DNA of 64,000 nucleotides from contig OV277872.1 in the NCBI GenBank assembly GCA_922989275.2, positions 29,967,619-30,031,618 of the forward strand. The letters run 5' to 3'. A program made the position numbers and the translations under genes. The DNA comes from Gari tellinella (lineage: Eukaryota; Mollusca; Bivalvia; Cardiida; Psammobiidae). Position 1 is the stretch's first letter; each line of letters starts with the position of its first letter. A model generated the notes under the pieces. It was not told the DNA's origin and did not search any database. It saw nothing but the letters and a program-made list of their open reading frames with translations. Below are positions 54,289 to 64,000 of this stretch, one piece after another.

Positions 54289-57200
54289 AAGGTGCGTTCA
54301 CATTGCCGATCTGACACCTCGATCAAACTCGATCACGCGGTCGTACTTGGTCTGCTTAGGGGTCCTGGGCGGTCTGCTAGGGAGTCCTGGTCGATCGAGA
54401 GCGGTCTCCATTGATCGAGTTCGGTCGGCCTTACTACTCGGAAATTTGGAACATGTTCCAAATATCCGTGTAGCGATCGAGAAGGCTGACGGTCTGGACA
54501 TGGTCTGAAATTGGTCTAGTAGCGCTCGGGTTAACTCGTGTTCGCAATCGAGTTGACCGAGAACAAATCTTGTCACATTTCTGTGTCGACCTCTACACGA
54601 TATCTACCCGATCAACTCGACTCAACACGATCTAAATCCGACCGTGCTCGATTTCATTTGCTCCATCACCGCATGGAATAGACGACCACACGCGATAATG
54701 TTCTCGATTGCACTCGATGTGGTCTCGATTTCTACACGAGTGTTGTCGACCTCTACACGAGCTCTCTCGACCTCAACTCGAGGTTACTATTCCTATTTAC
54801 GCAAACACAATTTGTTTGTTGTTCACACGTGGGGCGGAATAGTCGTCGGTTTCTAACATTTAAAACAATCAACAAACTATAGAAGGAGAAACTGCTCTGA
54901 CACTGTAAACCTTTTTATACCACCGTATTATTTAATGGCATTGTCCGCCCGTCCGTCTGTCCGTCCGTGACATTGTTTTGCTTGTCCGTCCTGTAACTCA
55001 AGAAAATGTATTCTAATCATTTTGAAACTTGGTCAGCATGTATAGAACCATAGTGTCTTGCTCAAGTTCGATAACCAGCAAGATTACCATAGGCACTCAA
55101 GAGCTATGCCCTTTTTTAGTCAAATATGGGCATTTGTGTAGAAAGACAAACATTCTTTATCTACCTGTTTAACTCATTTCAGATTTGATATGATTGTACA
55201 ATCTGTAAAAGGATAGGATATATATTGTGGGTTTCCATGTGACTTTTCTCCAGAATTATGTCCCTTTTATCGTTTCTTAACCTGTTCTTGCTATTGCTTT
55301 ATTACCTTTATTTATTGACCGATTTTAATAACCCCTGCTACAATTATACCATACAACAAAAGCTCAAACAAAATAGTATTTGGAATTTTTTTGTTTTAAA
55401 TGTTTGGCAGAGTTATACCCCTTTTATTGACAAAATAGGCATTGCGTAGAAAAGGCAAGTTTATTTCCATTCAGATTCGATATGGTGATACAAGAAAGTA
55501 CGGCAGTTGACATAATATGATGGATTTTGAATGTGACGCATCTTTTCCCAGTTATGCCCCTTTTCTCTTTTTGTTCACTTGAACTTGAAAATGTTTTACT
55601 ATGCCTTGATTTTAAAATTGATTGGACGCCGGCTTGCTGTACTCTTGTTGAGAATGCGCAAACACCTGAAATTACGAAGCACAAGAGCAGGTCGCTGACA
55701 CCCTACCCGAAACACTCCTACCTTAAAGTAAGTGCTGCTGCTGATGGTATTATGTTGAAGACTTTCCTGTCAAACTTTAAGGAGTTTCTCTTTCAATTGT
55801 GATGCATTTCACAATATACCAGTGTATATCAACATCCATTAATAATCCCTTTAGCTCACCTGAACAAAGCTAAGGGCAGCTACTATGATCGCATTTTCCC
55901 GACGCTCGCTCGTCCGTGGGTACGTACTTACGTCCACAATTTCTTGTGAACACATTGCAGGTCACAATTATAAGTGAATCTTCTTAAAACTTCATGAAGA
56001 TGAAGATAGGTCATGTCAGATAAAAAAAATAGTCATTTGGTCAGGTTTTAGAAAAGCTTGTGAATTCTCTCGAGGCCACATTTGCGGGTCAATGTTGTAA
56101 TCGACAAAATATTTTCAAAGTTAGAAAATACATGTAGATCATGTAGTATCAAAAAGTAGACCTCTAGGTTAAATCCTTGATACTTTATTACCAACATGAA
56201 AAACGATCGACTTAAATATACTCAGGTGAGCGAATTCAGGGCCACCATGGCCCTCTTGATGATTCTATTGCTAACATTAAAACAAGCATTTAGATACTGC
56301 CATAATCTCCAACCAGCAAATATCCAGAAAAAACGGGTACCATGAACTCTATTCTCGTACTCGGGATTCTCATCTGATCATTCTACCGTCTCAAATATGC
56401 GGAAAGCAATGTTCACTGGAATACCTAGCTGATGTACTTTAGTAGATATTCTCCATATTTTATTTTATATAACTGAGGTCAAGGACAACGTTACAGTAGC
56501 TTACAAATGTTTCACAATCCATCAACATCTAAAAATGTACTGGCATAAAAATATGGAAATATGTCGTTTCGAAAACATTTATCTAATGATTGAGTTCAAA
56601 GGTCAAGGTAAACGTGAGCTGAAAATGGTTCGCGAAACTCCACTATCTACAGATGTACTCGTACCCAAAGTTAGATTAATCTGAAGTGTAATACCGGTAG
56701 TAGATTTGCTCTTGAAAAGTTTTTTTCTATAATTGATGTCAAAATTGAAGGTCAAAGGCACATAGTGCACAGTAATCTGTTATCCGATGATGTACACATA
56801 CACGAACACTTGTATGCCTAGTTCATAAAAGTGAGGTCAAAGATAGAGGTCACCTTGTTCTCAAACTTGTATGATAGCATCCATAACTTATGTTGTATAG
56901 AACATATACCCTGAAGAAACAGGGTACGGAGTCAGAGTCACATCTAGCTTCGGGAGCATAAAAGTAGCATTTTTATAGTGATAGAACAACAATTACGTTG
57001 GGTGTTACATGCGTACATGTACATGCTTGTAATTAATAGCTCCACAAAAATGAGGAAATCACCAATTTACTTAGCAATATGTTCCATTTGCTTATATTCG
57101 GCTATAATGGTAGTCAGCAGAATTGCTTTCTCAAGCCAACGTCCAGTCGAGTGTCGTAATGATGGCCCTTGATGAATTGGGTAGTGTACACAAAACGTTA

Positions 57201-60200
57201 TTATTTCTGTCATTATCCACTTATATCGGTACATCGAGTCGCGATCGTGTACTGATTGAATAGGGGTCGGCTTGAGATCGGGTAGAGATCAAGATGATCG
57301 TGTTCATCGCGTAAAGATCGGGAATCAGTCAAGGTGATCGAGAAGAGGTCGGAAAGTGGTCGTGTAGAGGTCGAACAGTGATCGACGAGGGTCTTGTGAT
57401 GGTCTGGTATAGATCGTTTATGACCGAGTAACGATCGAAATGCCGTCGAGTAGGACCCGCGACCAGCATTAAAGGTGCGTTCACATTGCCGATCTGAGTA
57501 CCTCGATCGCCCCGACTCGCGAATTTCCCGACCGAGTTCGAGCATAATGTTGGTCGTGGGTCCTACTCGACGGCATTTCGATCGTTACTCGATCATATAC
57601 GATCTATACCAGACCATCACAAGACCCTTGCCGACCACTATTCGACCTCTACTCGACCACTTCCCGACCTATTCTCGATCACCTAGACTGATTTCCGATG
57701 TTTACGCGATGAACACGATCATCTTGATCTCTACTCGATCTCAAGCCGATCCCTAATCAACCAGTACACGATCGCGAGCAGATGGTACCGATATAAGTGT
57801 ATAATGACAGAAATTAGTACGTTTTGTGTACACTGTCAAATTCATTAAGGGCCATCATTAGGACACTTCGACTGGACGTTGGCTTGAGATAGCAAGTCTC
57901 CTGACCACCAATTAAAGCCGAATATAAGCAAATGGAACATATTGCTAAATAGTTCAAAGTAAATTGGTGATTTCTTCATTTTTGCGGTGCTATTAATTAC
58001 AAGCATGTACGTATGTAACAACCAATGTAATCGTTGTTCTATCACTACAAGATGCTACTTTTACGCTCTTGAAGCTAGTTGTGTCTCTCACTCCGTGTCC
58101 CGTTTCTTCAGGGTATATATTTTCTATACAACATAAGTTATGGATGCCAATTTTAATAAGTGAGTACATTGTTGGATTGCAAAGTGTCACTTTCACGTCA
58201 CTGTGACCTTGATCTTTAATCTAGTTTATAGAAAGCATCTTGCATGGGTGATATATTCTATACAACATCATCTAAAATTGTCAAATCTGATGTGTGAGTA
58301 CATCTTGGAATATCATAAAATTTTGAGAACAAGGTGACCTCTACCTTTGACCTCACTTTTATGAACAAGGGATACCAGTGTTAGTGGATGTGTACATCAT
58401 CGGATAACAAAGTACTGTGCACTATGTGCCTTTGATCTTCAATTTTGACACCAATTATAGAAAAGTGTATTTCAAGAGCATATCTACTACCGGTATAACC
58501 AAATATTAACCAAACTTAGGGTGTGAGTACATCTGTAGATAGTGGAGTTTCGCGAACCATTTTCAGCTCGCGTTTACCTTGACATTTGAACTCAATCATT
58601 AAATAAATGTTTTCGGATCTTACTTTTCTAAACGACTTATTTCCATATTTTTATGCGAGTACATCTTTAGGTTTTGATGTGTTGTGAACCATTTAAACGC
58701 TACTGTAACGTTGTCTTTGACCTCATTATATAAAACAAAATATGGAGAATATCTACTTTAGTACATCAGCTAGGTAATCCAGTGTACGTGGCTTTCCGGA
58801 TATTGGAGACGGTAGAAGAACCAAATGAGAATTCCAAGTATGAGAATAGAGTTCATGGTACCTGTTTTATCAGGACATTTGCTGGTTGGAGATTATGGCA
58901 GTATCTAAATGCTTGTTTTCTGGGGCATAATGTTAGCAATAGAATCAGGGCCATGGTGGCCCTGAATTCGCTCACCTGAGTATATTTAAGTCGATCGTTT
59001 TTCTTGTGGGTGGTATAGTTTCAAGGATTTGACATAGAGGTCTATTTCTTATACGACATGATATATTTTCTAACTTTGCAAATATTTTGTCAATAACAAC
59101 ATTGACCCACAAATGTGGCCTCGAGAGAATTCATAAGCTTTTTTCTAAAACCTGACCTAATGACCAATTTTTTTTTAATCCGACATGACATATCTTCAAA
59201 CGTGACCTAGAATTTATGAAGAACAACAGTTTGATGAAGTTTGAAGAAGATTCGCTTATAACTGTGGCCTCTAATATGCCTACAAGAAAACGTAAGTACG
59301 TACCCACGGACGAGTGAGCGTTGGGAAAAGGCGATCATAGTAACTGCCCTTAGCTTTGTTCATATGAGCTAAAGAGATTATTAATTGAATTTGATAAAAT
59401 TTCAATTTAAATGGGGTGGTTTTTATTACTATCAGGATCTGTTAAATGAGAACTGTGCTCTTTTTTTAAGTATACACTGGTATATTTTGAAATGCATCAC
59501 AATTGAAAGAGAAACTCTTTAAGGTTTGACAGGAAAGTCTATAACATAATACTATCGGCAGCACTTACTTTTAGGTGAGAATGTTTCGGGTAGGTGTGCC
59601 AGCGACCTGCTCTTGTGCTTCGTAACTTCCGGTGTTTGCGCATTCTCAACAAGAGCACAGCAAGCCGGCGTCCAATCAATTTTAAAATCAAGGCATAGTA
59701 AAACATTTTCAAGTTCAAGTGACCAAAACGTGAAAAAGGGCATAACTGGGAAAATATGCGTTACATTCAAAATCCATTATATTATGTCAACTGCCGTACT
59801 TTCTTGTATCACCATATCAAATCTGAATGGAATAAACTTGCATTTTCTACGCAATTACTATTTTGTAAATAAAAGGGGTATAACTCTGCTAAAAATTTAA
59901 AACAAAAATTCTAAACACTATTTTGTTTGAGCTTTTGTTGTATGATATAATTGTAGCAGGGGTTATTAAAATCGGTCAATATATAAAGGTAATAGAGCAA
60001 TAGCAAGAACAGGATAAGAAACGATGAAAGGGGCATACTTCTGGGGAAAGGTCACATGGAACCCCGTAATATATATCCAATCCTTTTACAGATTGTACAA
60101 CCATATCAAATCTGAAATAAGTTGAACAGATAGATAAAAAATTGTTTGTCTTTCTACACAAATGCCAAAATTTGACGATAAAATGGGCATAGCTCTTGAG

Positions 60201-61093
60201 TGTCTGGGGTAATTGTGCTGGTTATCGAACTTGAGCAAAACATTCTGGTTCTATACATGCTGACAAAGTTTCAAAATGATTGGAATACATTTTCTTGAGT
60301 TACAGGACGGACAAGCAAAGCAATGTCACGGACGGACAGACGGACGTACAACGCCATTAAATAATACGCCCCGTCTGAAGACGGTGGTATAAAAAGGGTT
60401 ACAGTGTCAGAGCAGTTTCTGTAGCTATAGTCTGGTGATTGTTTTAAATGTTAGAAACCGACGACTTTTCCGCCCCACTTGTGAACAACAAACAAATTGT
60501 GCTTGCGTAAGTAGGAATAGTAACCTCGAGTTGAGGTCGAGAGAGCTCGTGTAGAGGTCGACAACACTCGTGTAGAAATCGAGACCACATCGAGTGCGAT
60601 CGAGAACATATCGCGTGTGGTCGTCTATTCCATGCGGTGATGGAGCCAATGAAATCGAGCACGGTCGGATTTAGATCGTGTTGAGTCGATTTAATAGGGT
60701 ACAGATCGTGTAGAGGTCGGCACAGAAATGTAACAAGATTTGTTCTCGATCAACTCGATTGCGTACACGAGTTAACCCGAGCGCTACTAGACCGATTTCA
60801 GACCATGTCCAGACCGTCAGTCCTCTCGATCGCTACACGGATATTTAGAACATGTTCCAAATTTCCGAGTAGTAAGGCCGACCGAACTCGATCAATGCCG
60901 ACCGCTTTCGATCGACCAGGACTCCCTAGCAGACCGACCAGGACCCCTAAACAGACCAAGTACGACCGCGTGATCGAGTTTGATCGAGGTGTCAGATCGG
61001 CAGTGTGAACGCACCTTTATGCTCCAACTCGGTCGGGAAAATTCGCAGGTCGGGGCGATCGAGGTACTCAGATCGTCAATGTGAACGCACCTT
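54289..61093. mobile_element. Large TIR unit 2 (family U), interrupted by unit 3
   Basis: It begins AAGGTGCGTTCACATTGCCG directly after unit 1, with only one or two bases between, and its right end GATCGTCAATGTGAACGCAC is at 61093. It is about 3.26 kb when the inserted unit 3 (57472-61017) is removed. It lacks the TRIM at the corresponding site (about 56270). It shares the body words of unit 1 (TTTCATTTGCTCC, GGTGAGCGAATTCAGGGCCA, ACATGCTTGTAATTAATAGC). Non-coding. Confidence 0.8.
57472..61017. mobile_element. Large TIR unit 3 (family U, 3.5 kb), inverted and nested in unit 2
   Basis: It runs AAGGTGCGTTCACATTGCCG to CAGTGTGAACGCACCTT with TA on both sides (57470-57471, 61018-61019). Unit 1 shows the uninterrupted text ACATTATGCTCG, and in unit 2 this is split as GCATTA / TATGCTCC around unit 3. 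The body is unit 1 in reverse order and complement. The site corresponding to the TRIM insertion is empty here (58922-58937). Confidence 0.85.
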
Positions 61094-61163
61094 AAAGCAT
61101 ACAAAGGGTCATTCATCGCGCTGCATTATATGTCCGAGCTCCAGATATATCAACTGCATGTAC

Positions 61164-61839
61164 ATATCGTCGGTCTAATATCATAACCTCGTAAAGTCAG
61201 TTTTTAAAGTTTTACAGGAGAGACATTTTTGTGTCTAGCTATTTAAAACATTGACAAAATCTCTATAAGTTTGAAATATATAATAAAGATATCATACTAT
61301 AAAATGTCACTAACTGATTTCCGACTAAGTACAAAGGATAATTGAGTAATAACTTAATCATTGTTGTATACGACTCTTTGACATCACTTTAACACAAATT
61401 TATGAATACATGTATAACCAATCAAAATATCGTATATAGCTCAAATTGCTTCCCTTGAATGTACAGAGGATAAAACCTCGTATTTCAAAAACATAACTGA
61501 AAATGGCATTTAAAGGCTATGTAACTATACAAATGAATAGTAAAAACCTGCACTAAAACAATACCTATAATGTATTGTTTCATGTCGCTCCAAAGACTGA
61601 TAGATACAGATACATCACAAAATTACATTTATTTCTGACCAAGTACGATGTTTTGAAATTAAGACTTTTGCACCAATCGGTATACGACATTTCATCATCA
61701 GGTGACTGTTTACAGCCTTTCTCATTGGGATAGAAGTACGGCGTTTGTCAGAATCTGCGTAAAGGCGCAATCTTTCCTAAGATGTAAAAAAGTGATTTTC
61801 TGAAAACTGTACGAGGTTTTGATATTAGGCCGACGATAT
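61164..61839. mobile_element. Element X, copy 2 (complete, 676 bp)
   Basis: The ends ATATCGTCGGTCTAATATCA and, inverted, ATATCGTCGGCCTAATATCA continue for about 30 bp as TIRs. It is flanked on each side by a ~70-bp copy of AAAGCATACAAAGG ... TATATGTCCGAGCTCCAGAT, too long for a target duplication and better read as a tandem duplication of an X-plus-flank unit. Non-coding. Confidence 0.75.
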
Positions 61840-62030
61840 ACCAGTTTAAAGCATACAAAGGTCATCCATCGCGCTGCAGTATATGTCCGAGCTCCAGATA
61901 TATCAACTACATGTACATATGCTTCCTCTACTGAAGTTGATATATATGATTCGCGATGATATCATCACAGTGTCAAACACTTTGTATTCAGGTGAGATGT
62001 AGAATTTATCGGCGTCTCATCTAGACCAGA

Positions 62031-62256
62031 GGCCCGTTTTACTAAACAACTTACGCAAAATTTTGCGTAAGTCAAAATCGTTTAACTCTTATTTTTCGAT
62101 CATAAACGTTTGCATACAGCAAATAGCAAGACCAGAGGACGCGCTGAAAGCGCGTCCTCTGATCTGACTATTTGCTGTTTGTAGCAAGTGATAATAAAAA
62201 ATATAAATAAAATTTTAAAAATTTAACTTACGTAAGTAGTTTAGTAAAACGGGCCC
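62031..62256. mobile_element. MITE family G2, second copy
   Basis: GGCCCGTTTTACTAAACAAC and inverted TAGTTTAGTAAAACGGGCC; inner ACGCAAAATTTTGCGT; central hairpin arms CAGAGGACGCGCTGAAAGCGCGTCCTCTG (given by its outer words CAGAGGACGCGC and GCGCGTCCTCTG). Compared with 35872 its interior lies in the opposite orientation. Confidence 0.85.
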
Positions 62257-62304
62257 AATAATGCTTGCTGCAGGTATCACCAATGTGGCCATAATGCGCT
62301 CGGA

Positions 62305-62528
62305 CAGTGGGGAAGACGTAACTTTTTTCCAATAAACGCGTTTACGCTAAAACTGTTATATCTTTTGCCAACAGTTTGGAGCAAGATCAGACGCCGAGTA
62401 ACCAGAAATCTAATCAGGCTCCAAACTGTTTGCCACTCATATCCGAAATGTTGTCGTTTTCGACGTTTTATTGCGGTTCCTTTGCGCATCGTTTGCGTTT
62501 AAACGCGAAAGAATAACGTATTTTCTTT
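62305..62528. mobile_element. MITE family Q copy
   Basis: CAGTGGGGAAGACGTAACTT left; AATAAACGCGTTTACGC; decayed hairpin CAGACGCCGAGTAACC; CGTTTGCGTTTAAACGCGAA; right end AATAACGTATTTTC decayed. Confidence 0.65.
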
Positions 62529-62558
62529 TATGGACGAATCGTGTTAAATGGTGACCTA

Positions 62559-62809
62559 CAGAGGAGAAAACGTAATTTATCCCAAATAAACGCGTATATG
62601 CTAAAACTATTATTTCCTTTGCAACCAGTTTGAAGCCAGATCAGAAGCCGGATAATCCAGCGTCTGATCAGGCTCCAAACTTTTTGCCACTTAGATAAAA
62701 ATGAATCGTTAGAAAGTTCAAATATATGTTATTTTTTTTATTTGAGGGTATTGCGTTTGCGTTGCGTATGCAACCGCTTAAACGGAAAAGAAAAACCTGT
62801 TCTCTACTG
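62559..62809. mobile_element. MITE family Q copy, TA flanked
   Basis: CAGAGGAGAAAACGTAATTT left and CCTGTTCTCTACTG right, each next to TA. The hairpin is CAGAAGCCGGATAATCCAGCGTCTG. Several substitutions relative to 27660. Confidence 0.7.
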
Positions 62810-62867
62810 TAACTTTATCTTTCCTAAACAGTTGCTGAACAGTTTTAGAGCATCTCAATCCAAAATA

Positions 62868-63093
62868 CAGTGGAGAAAAAGTTATTCGTTTTCAAAAAAC
62901 ACGAAAAAACACCTATTTTGTTTGTTAATTTACCGAGCCTGATCAGATGCCGGGTTACTAGGCATCTGACTGGGTTCTGAACTATTTGCCATTCAGAAAC
63001 AAACATCATCAGAAATCTCAAAAACAATTAATTTGCCACATTTTATGTAATTGCGTTTCGATTAAACGGGAAACAATAATGTCTTCGTCATTG
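62868..63093. mobile_element. MITE family Q copy, TA flanked
   Basis: CAGTGGAGAAAAAGTTATTC left, GTCTTCGTCATTG right, TA on both sides. The hairpin is CAGATGCCGGGTTACTAGGCATCTG, with a compensated pair of changes (GATGCC/GGCATC) relative to other copies. Confidence 0.7.
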
Positions 63094-63218
63094 TATATTG
63101 ATAGTGGCATTGCTGCTCGTTTTGAGCAAAAGTGAAGCCCTAGACTGGTGCCAGTCCCTATTATAGGTCTCATTATTTCACTTTTATTCATACTGTGTAG
63201 TCTTTACCTAACCAGGAT

Positions 63219-63402
63219 TCATTGATTTCAGCGCATTTACAGTTGAAAGTTGAATTCCGCTTAAGCTGGTGCTAGGGGGCGTGATCACTGTTGCATATTT
63301 CAGTATTGCTCATGAACAGACTCAATTAAACCGAGTCTTCAATTTTTAGGATTTGCTTTGTTTTCTGTGCTTTCAAAGGATCTCCTCTTATTCAGATTTT
63401 TA
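63219..63402. repeat. Solitary partial unit of the 282-bp repeat
   Basis: TTGAATTCCGCTTAAGC, GGTGCTAGGGGGCGTGA, CAATTAAACCGAGTCT and TTTGTTTTCTGTGCTTTC follow the order of the satellite at 2600. It ends shortly after TCTCCTCTTATTCAG. Confidence 0.85.
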
Positions 63403-63494
63403 TGATAAATCAGTGCTGGATTCTGTAGCAGGAATACAGGGCTGCCATAAGTTGATCAAATTTTCTATTTTTCAACCGCAATTTTACTAATCGT

Positions 63495-63630
63495 ACCTTC
63501 ACCCCATGGTCTGTTTCTTCTTTTGAAGACACTTGACTGCTTTAAACAGGTTTAAAGTAAAGCATAATGCGCCTTAAGGCGCATTCTGCTTTACTTTCAA
63601 CCTGTTTTAAGCTACGATCTGCTAGGATAA
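63495..63630. repeat. Family A MITE fragment
   Basis: The left spacer (GTCTGTTTCTTCTTTTGAAG) and the perfect hairpin AATGCGCCTTAAGGCGCATT with outer arms AAACAGGTTTAAAGTAAAGC are present. The terminal repeats are lost. Confidence 0.7.
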
Positions 63631-63868
63631 AAAACCGAATACTTAGGAAAAATCCGGAGAAATGGCAGCCCTTGGAATATAGCACCCGTGACATACCATT
63701 GAAAAACAAAACTTTATCAAAAATAATGTATCAGACAAGTAGCTAGTCTAGTAAAGCCCTGGTGTGATAGTGGTATATGATAAGCCTTATTGCTAAATAA
63801 GTCTACCTCAGGCGTGGAGGTCACAGTGTTCTCTTTTTACTACGACTGAATCAATCTACTGAACGACA

Positions 63869-63902
63869 ATGAATCTTCTGTTGATACTCGCTGCGGTTGT
63901 TG
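63869..63902 (+). CDS. First coding exon (signal peptide) of another six-cysteine peptide gene
   Basis: It reads M-N-L-L-L-I-L-A-A-V-V, then G in phase 1 at the donor GTAAAG, differing from the exon at 32046 by one residue. The upstream 110 bp share ordered words with the upstream region of that gene (AAAGCCCTGGTGTGA, TATGATAAGCC, CTACTGAACGACA). The second exon would lie beyond the window. Confidence 0.6.
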
Positions 63903-64000
63903 GTAAAGTTTTTAAATATATTGTTTGCAATATTCCAGTTAGGGAATAATAAACTGCTCTTTTCTAATATTTCAACCTCTAAGGGCCTTTTTCAAAGAAA

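Noticed and set aside
54298..54576. 92-codon arginine/threonine-rich frame and relatives at 50138 and 60805
   Set aside because: They recur because the TCGA-rich arrays of family U lack stops in one frame; no domain and no start context.
49365..61839. Direct repeats of 630-680 bp flanking an 11-kb block, as LTRs of a retrotransposon
   Set aside because: The complete copy has its own 30-bp terminal inverted repeats and there is no primer site, polypurine tract or protease/RT frame; it is a TIR element duplicated with its flank.

Overview
The window is AT-rich, intron-bearing, repeat-dominated eukaryotic DNA, most likely from an invertebrate animal and probably a bivalve mollusc. That assignment is an inference from the style of the repeats (tRNA-derived SINE, many foldback MITEs, divergent histone copies, a large single-exon nuclease-like gene family); no rRNA or mitochondrial marker is present to prove it. 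There are no bacterial-type operons. Almost every short open frame in the window is a chance frame inside a repeat.

Layout. 0-14 kb: MITEs with long central hairpins, a 282-bp tandem satellite (2.6-3.7 kb), a 40-bp tandem array (7.9 kb) and a 1.8-kb cluster of CCGAT-rich elements (8.7-10.6 kb). 14-26 kb: an orphan signal-peptide exon, a 1.4-kb TIR element, two related copies of a tandem partial histone H2B frame (17.6 and 23.4 kb) and a diverged, truncated histone H4 frame (25.3 kb). 26-37 kb: dense MITEs, the only two-exon gene I can assemble (32.0-33.6 kb, a 47-residue secreted six-cysteine peptide whose intron carries a CCGAT element), and a tRNA-derived SINE with a 12-bp target duplication (34.7-34.9 kb). 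37.8-45.8 kb, minus strand: a large, essentially single-exon gene coding for N-terminal zinc-binding modules, a FEN1/XPG-like nuclease region and a C-terminal CXC cysteine-rich tail. It is broken by an in-frame stop, by a 3.3-kb TIR element inserted with a CCGG duplication, and by a one-base slip in the tail. 49.4-61.8 kb: a nest of three related 3-4-kb TIR elements, one inserted inside another, flanked by copies of a further TIR element. One of them carries a 394-bp miniature LTR retrotransposon (TRIM) whose LTRs contain a tRNA-like gene. 62-64 kb: five more MITEs, a satellite unit and another signal-peptide exon.

The strongest observations are: (1) the tRNA-bearing TRIM with its empty site visible in sister copies; (2) the FEN1-like/CXC gene and the exact reconstruction of the event that broke it; (3) the tandem H2B and truncated H4 frames; (4) the six-cysteine peptide gene and its repeated first exon; (5) several unrelated TIR families that either share a central hairpin module or are built from CG-containing repeats spaced about 10.5-11 bp, near one DNA helical turn.
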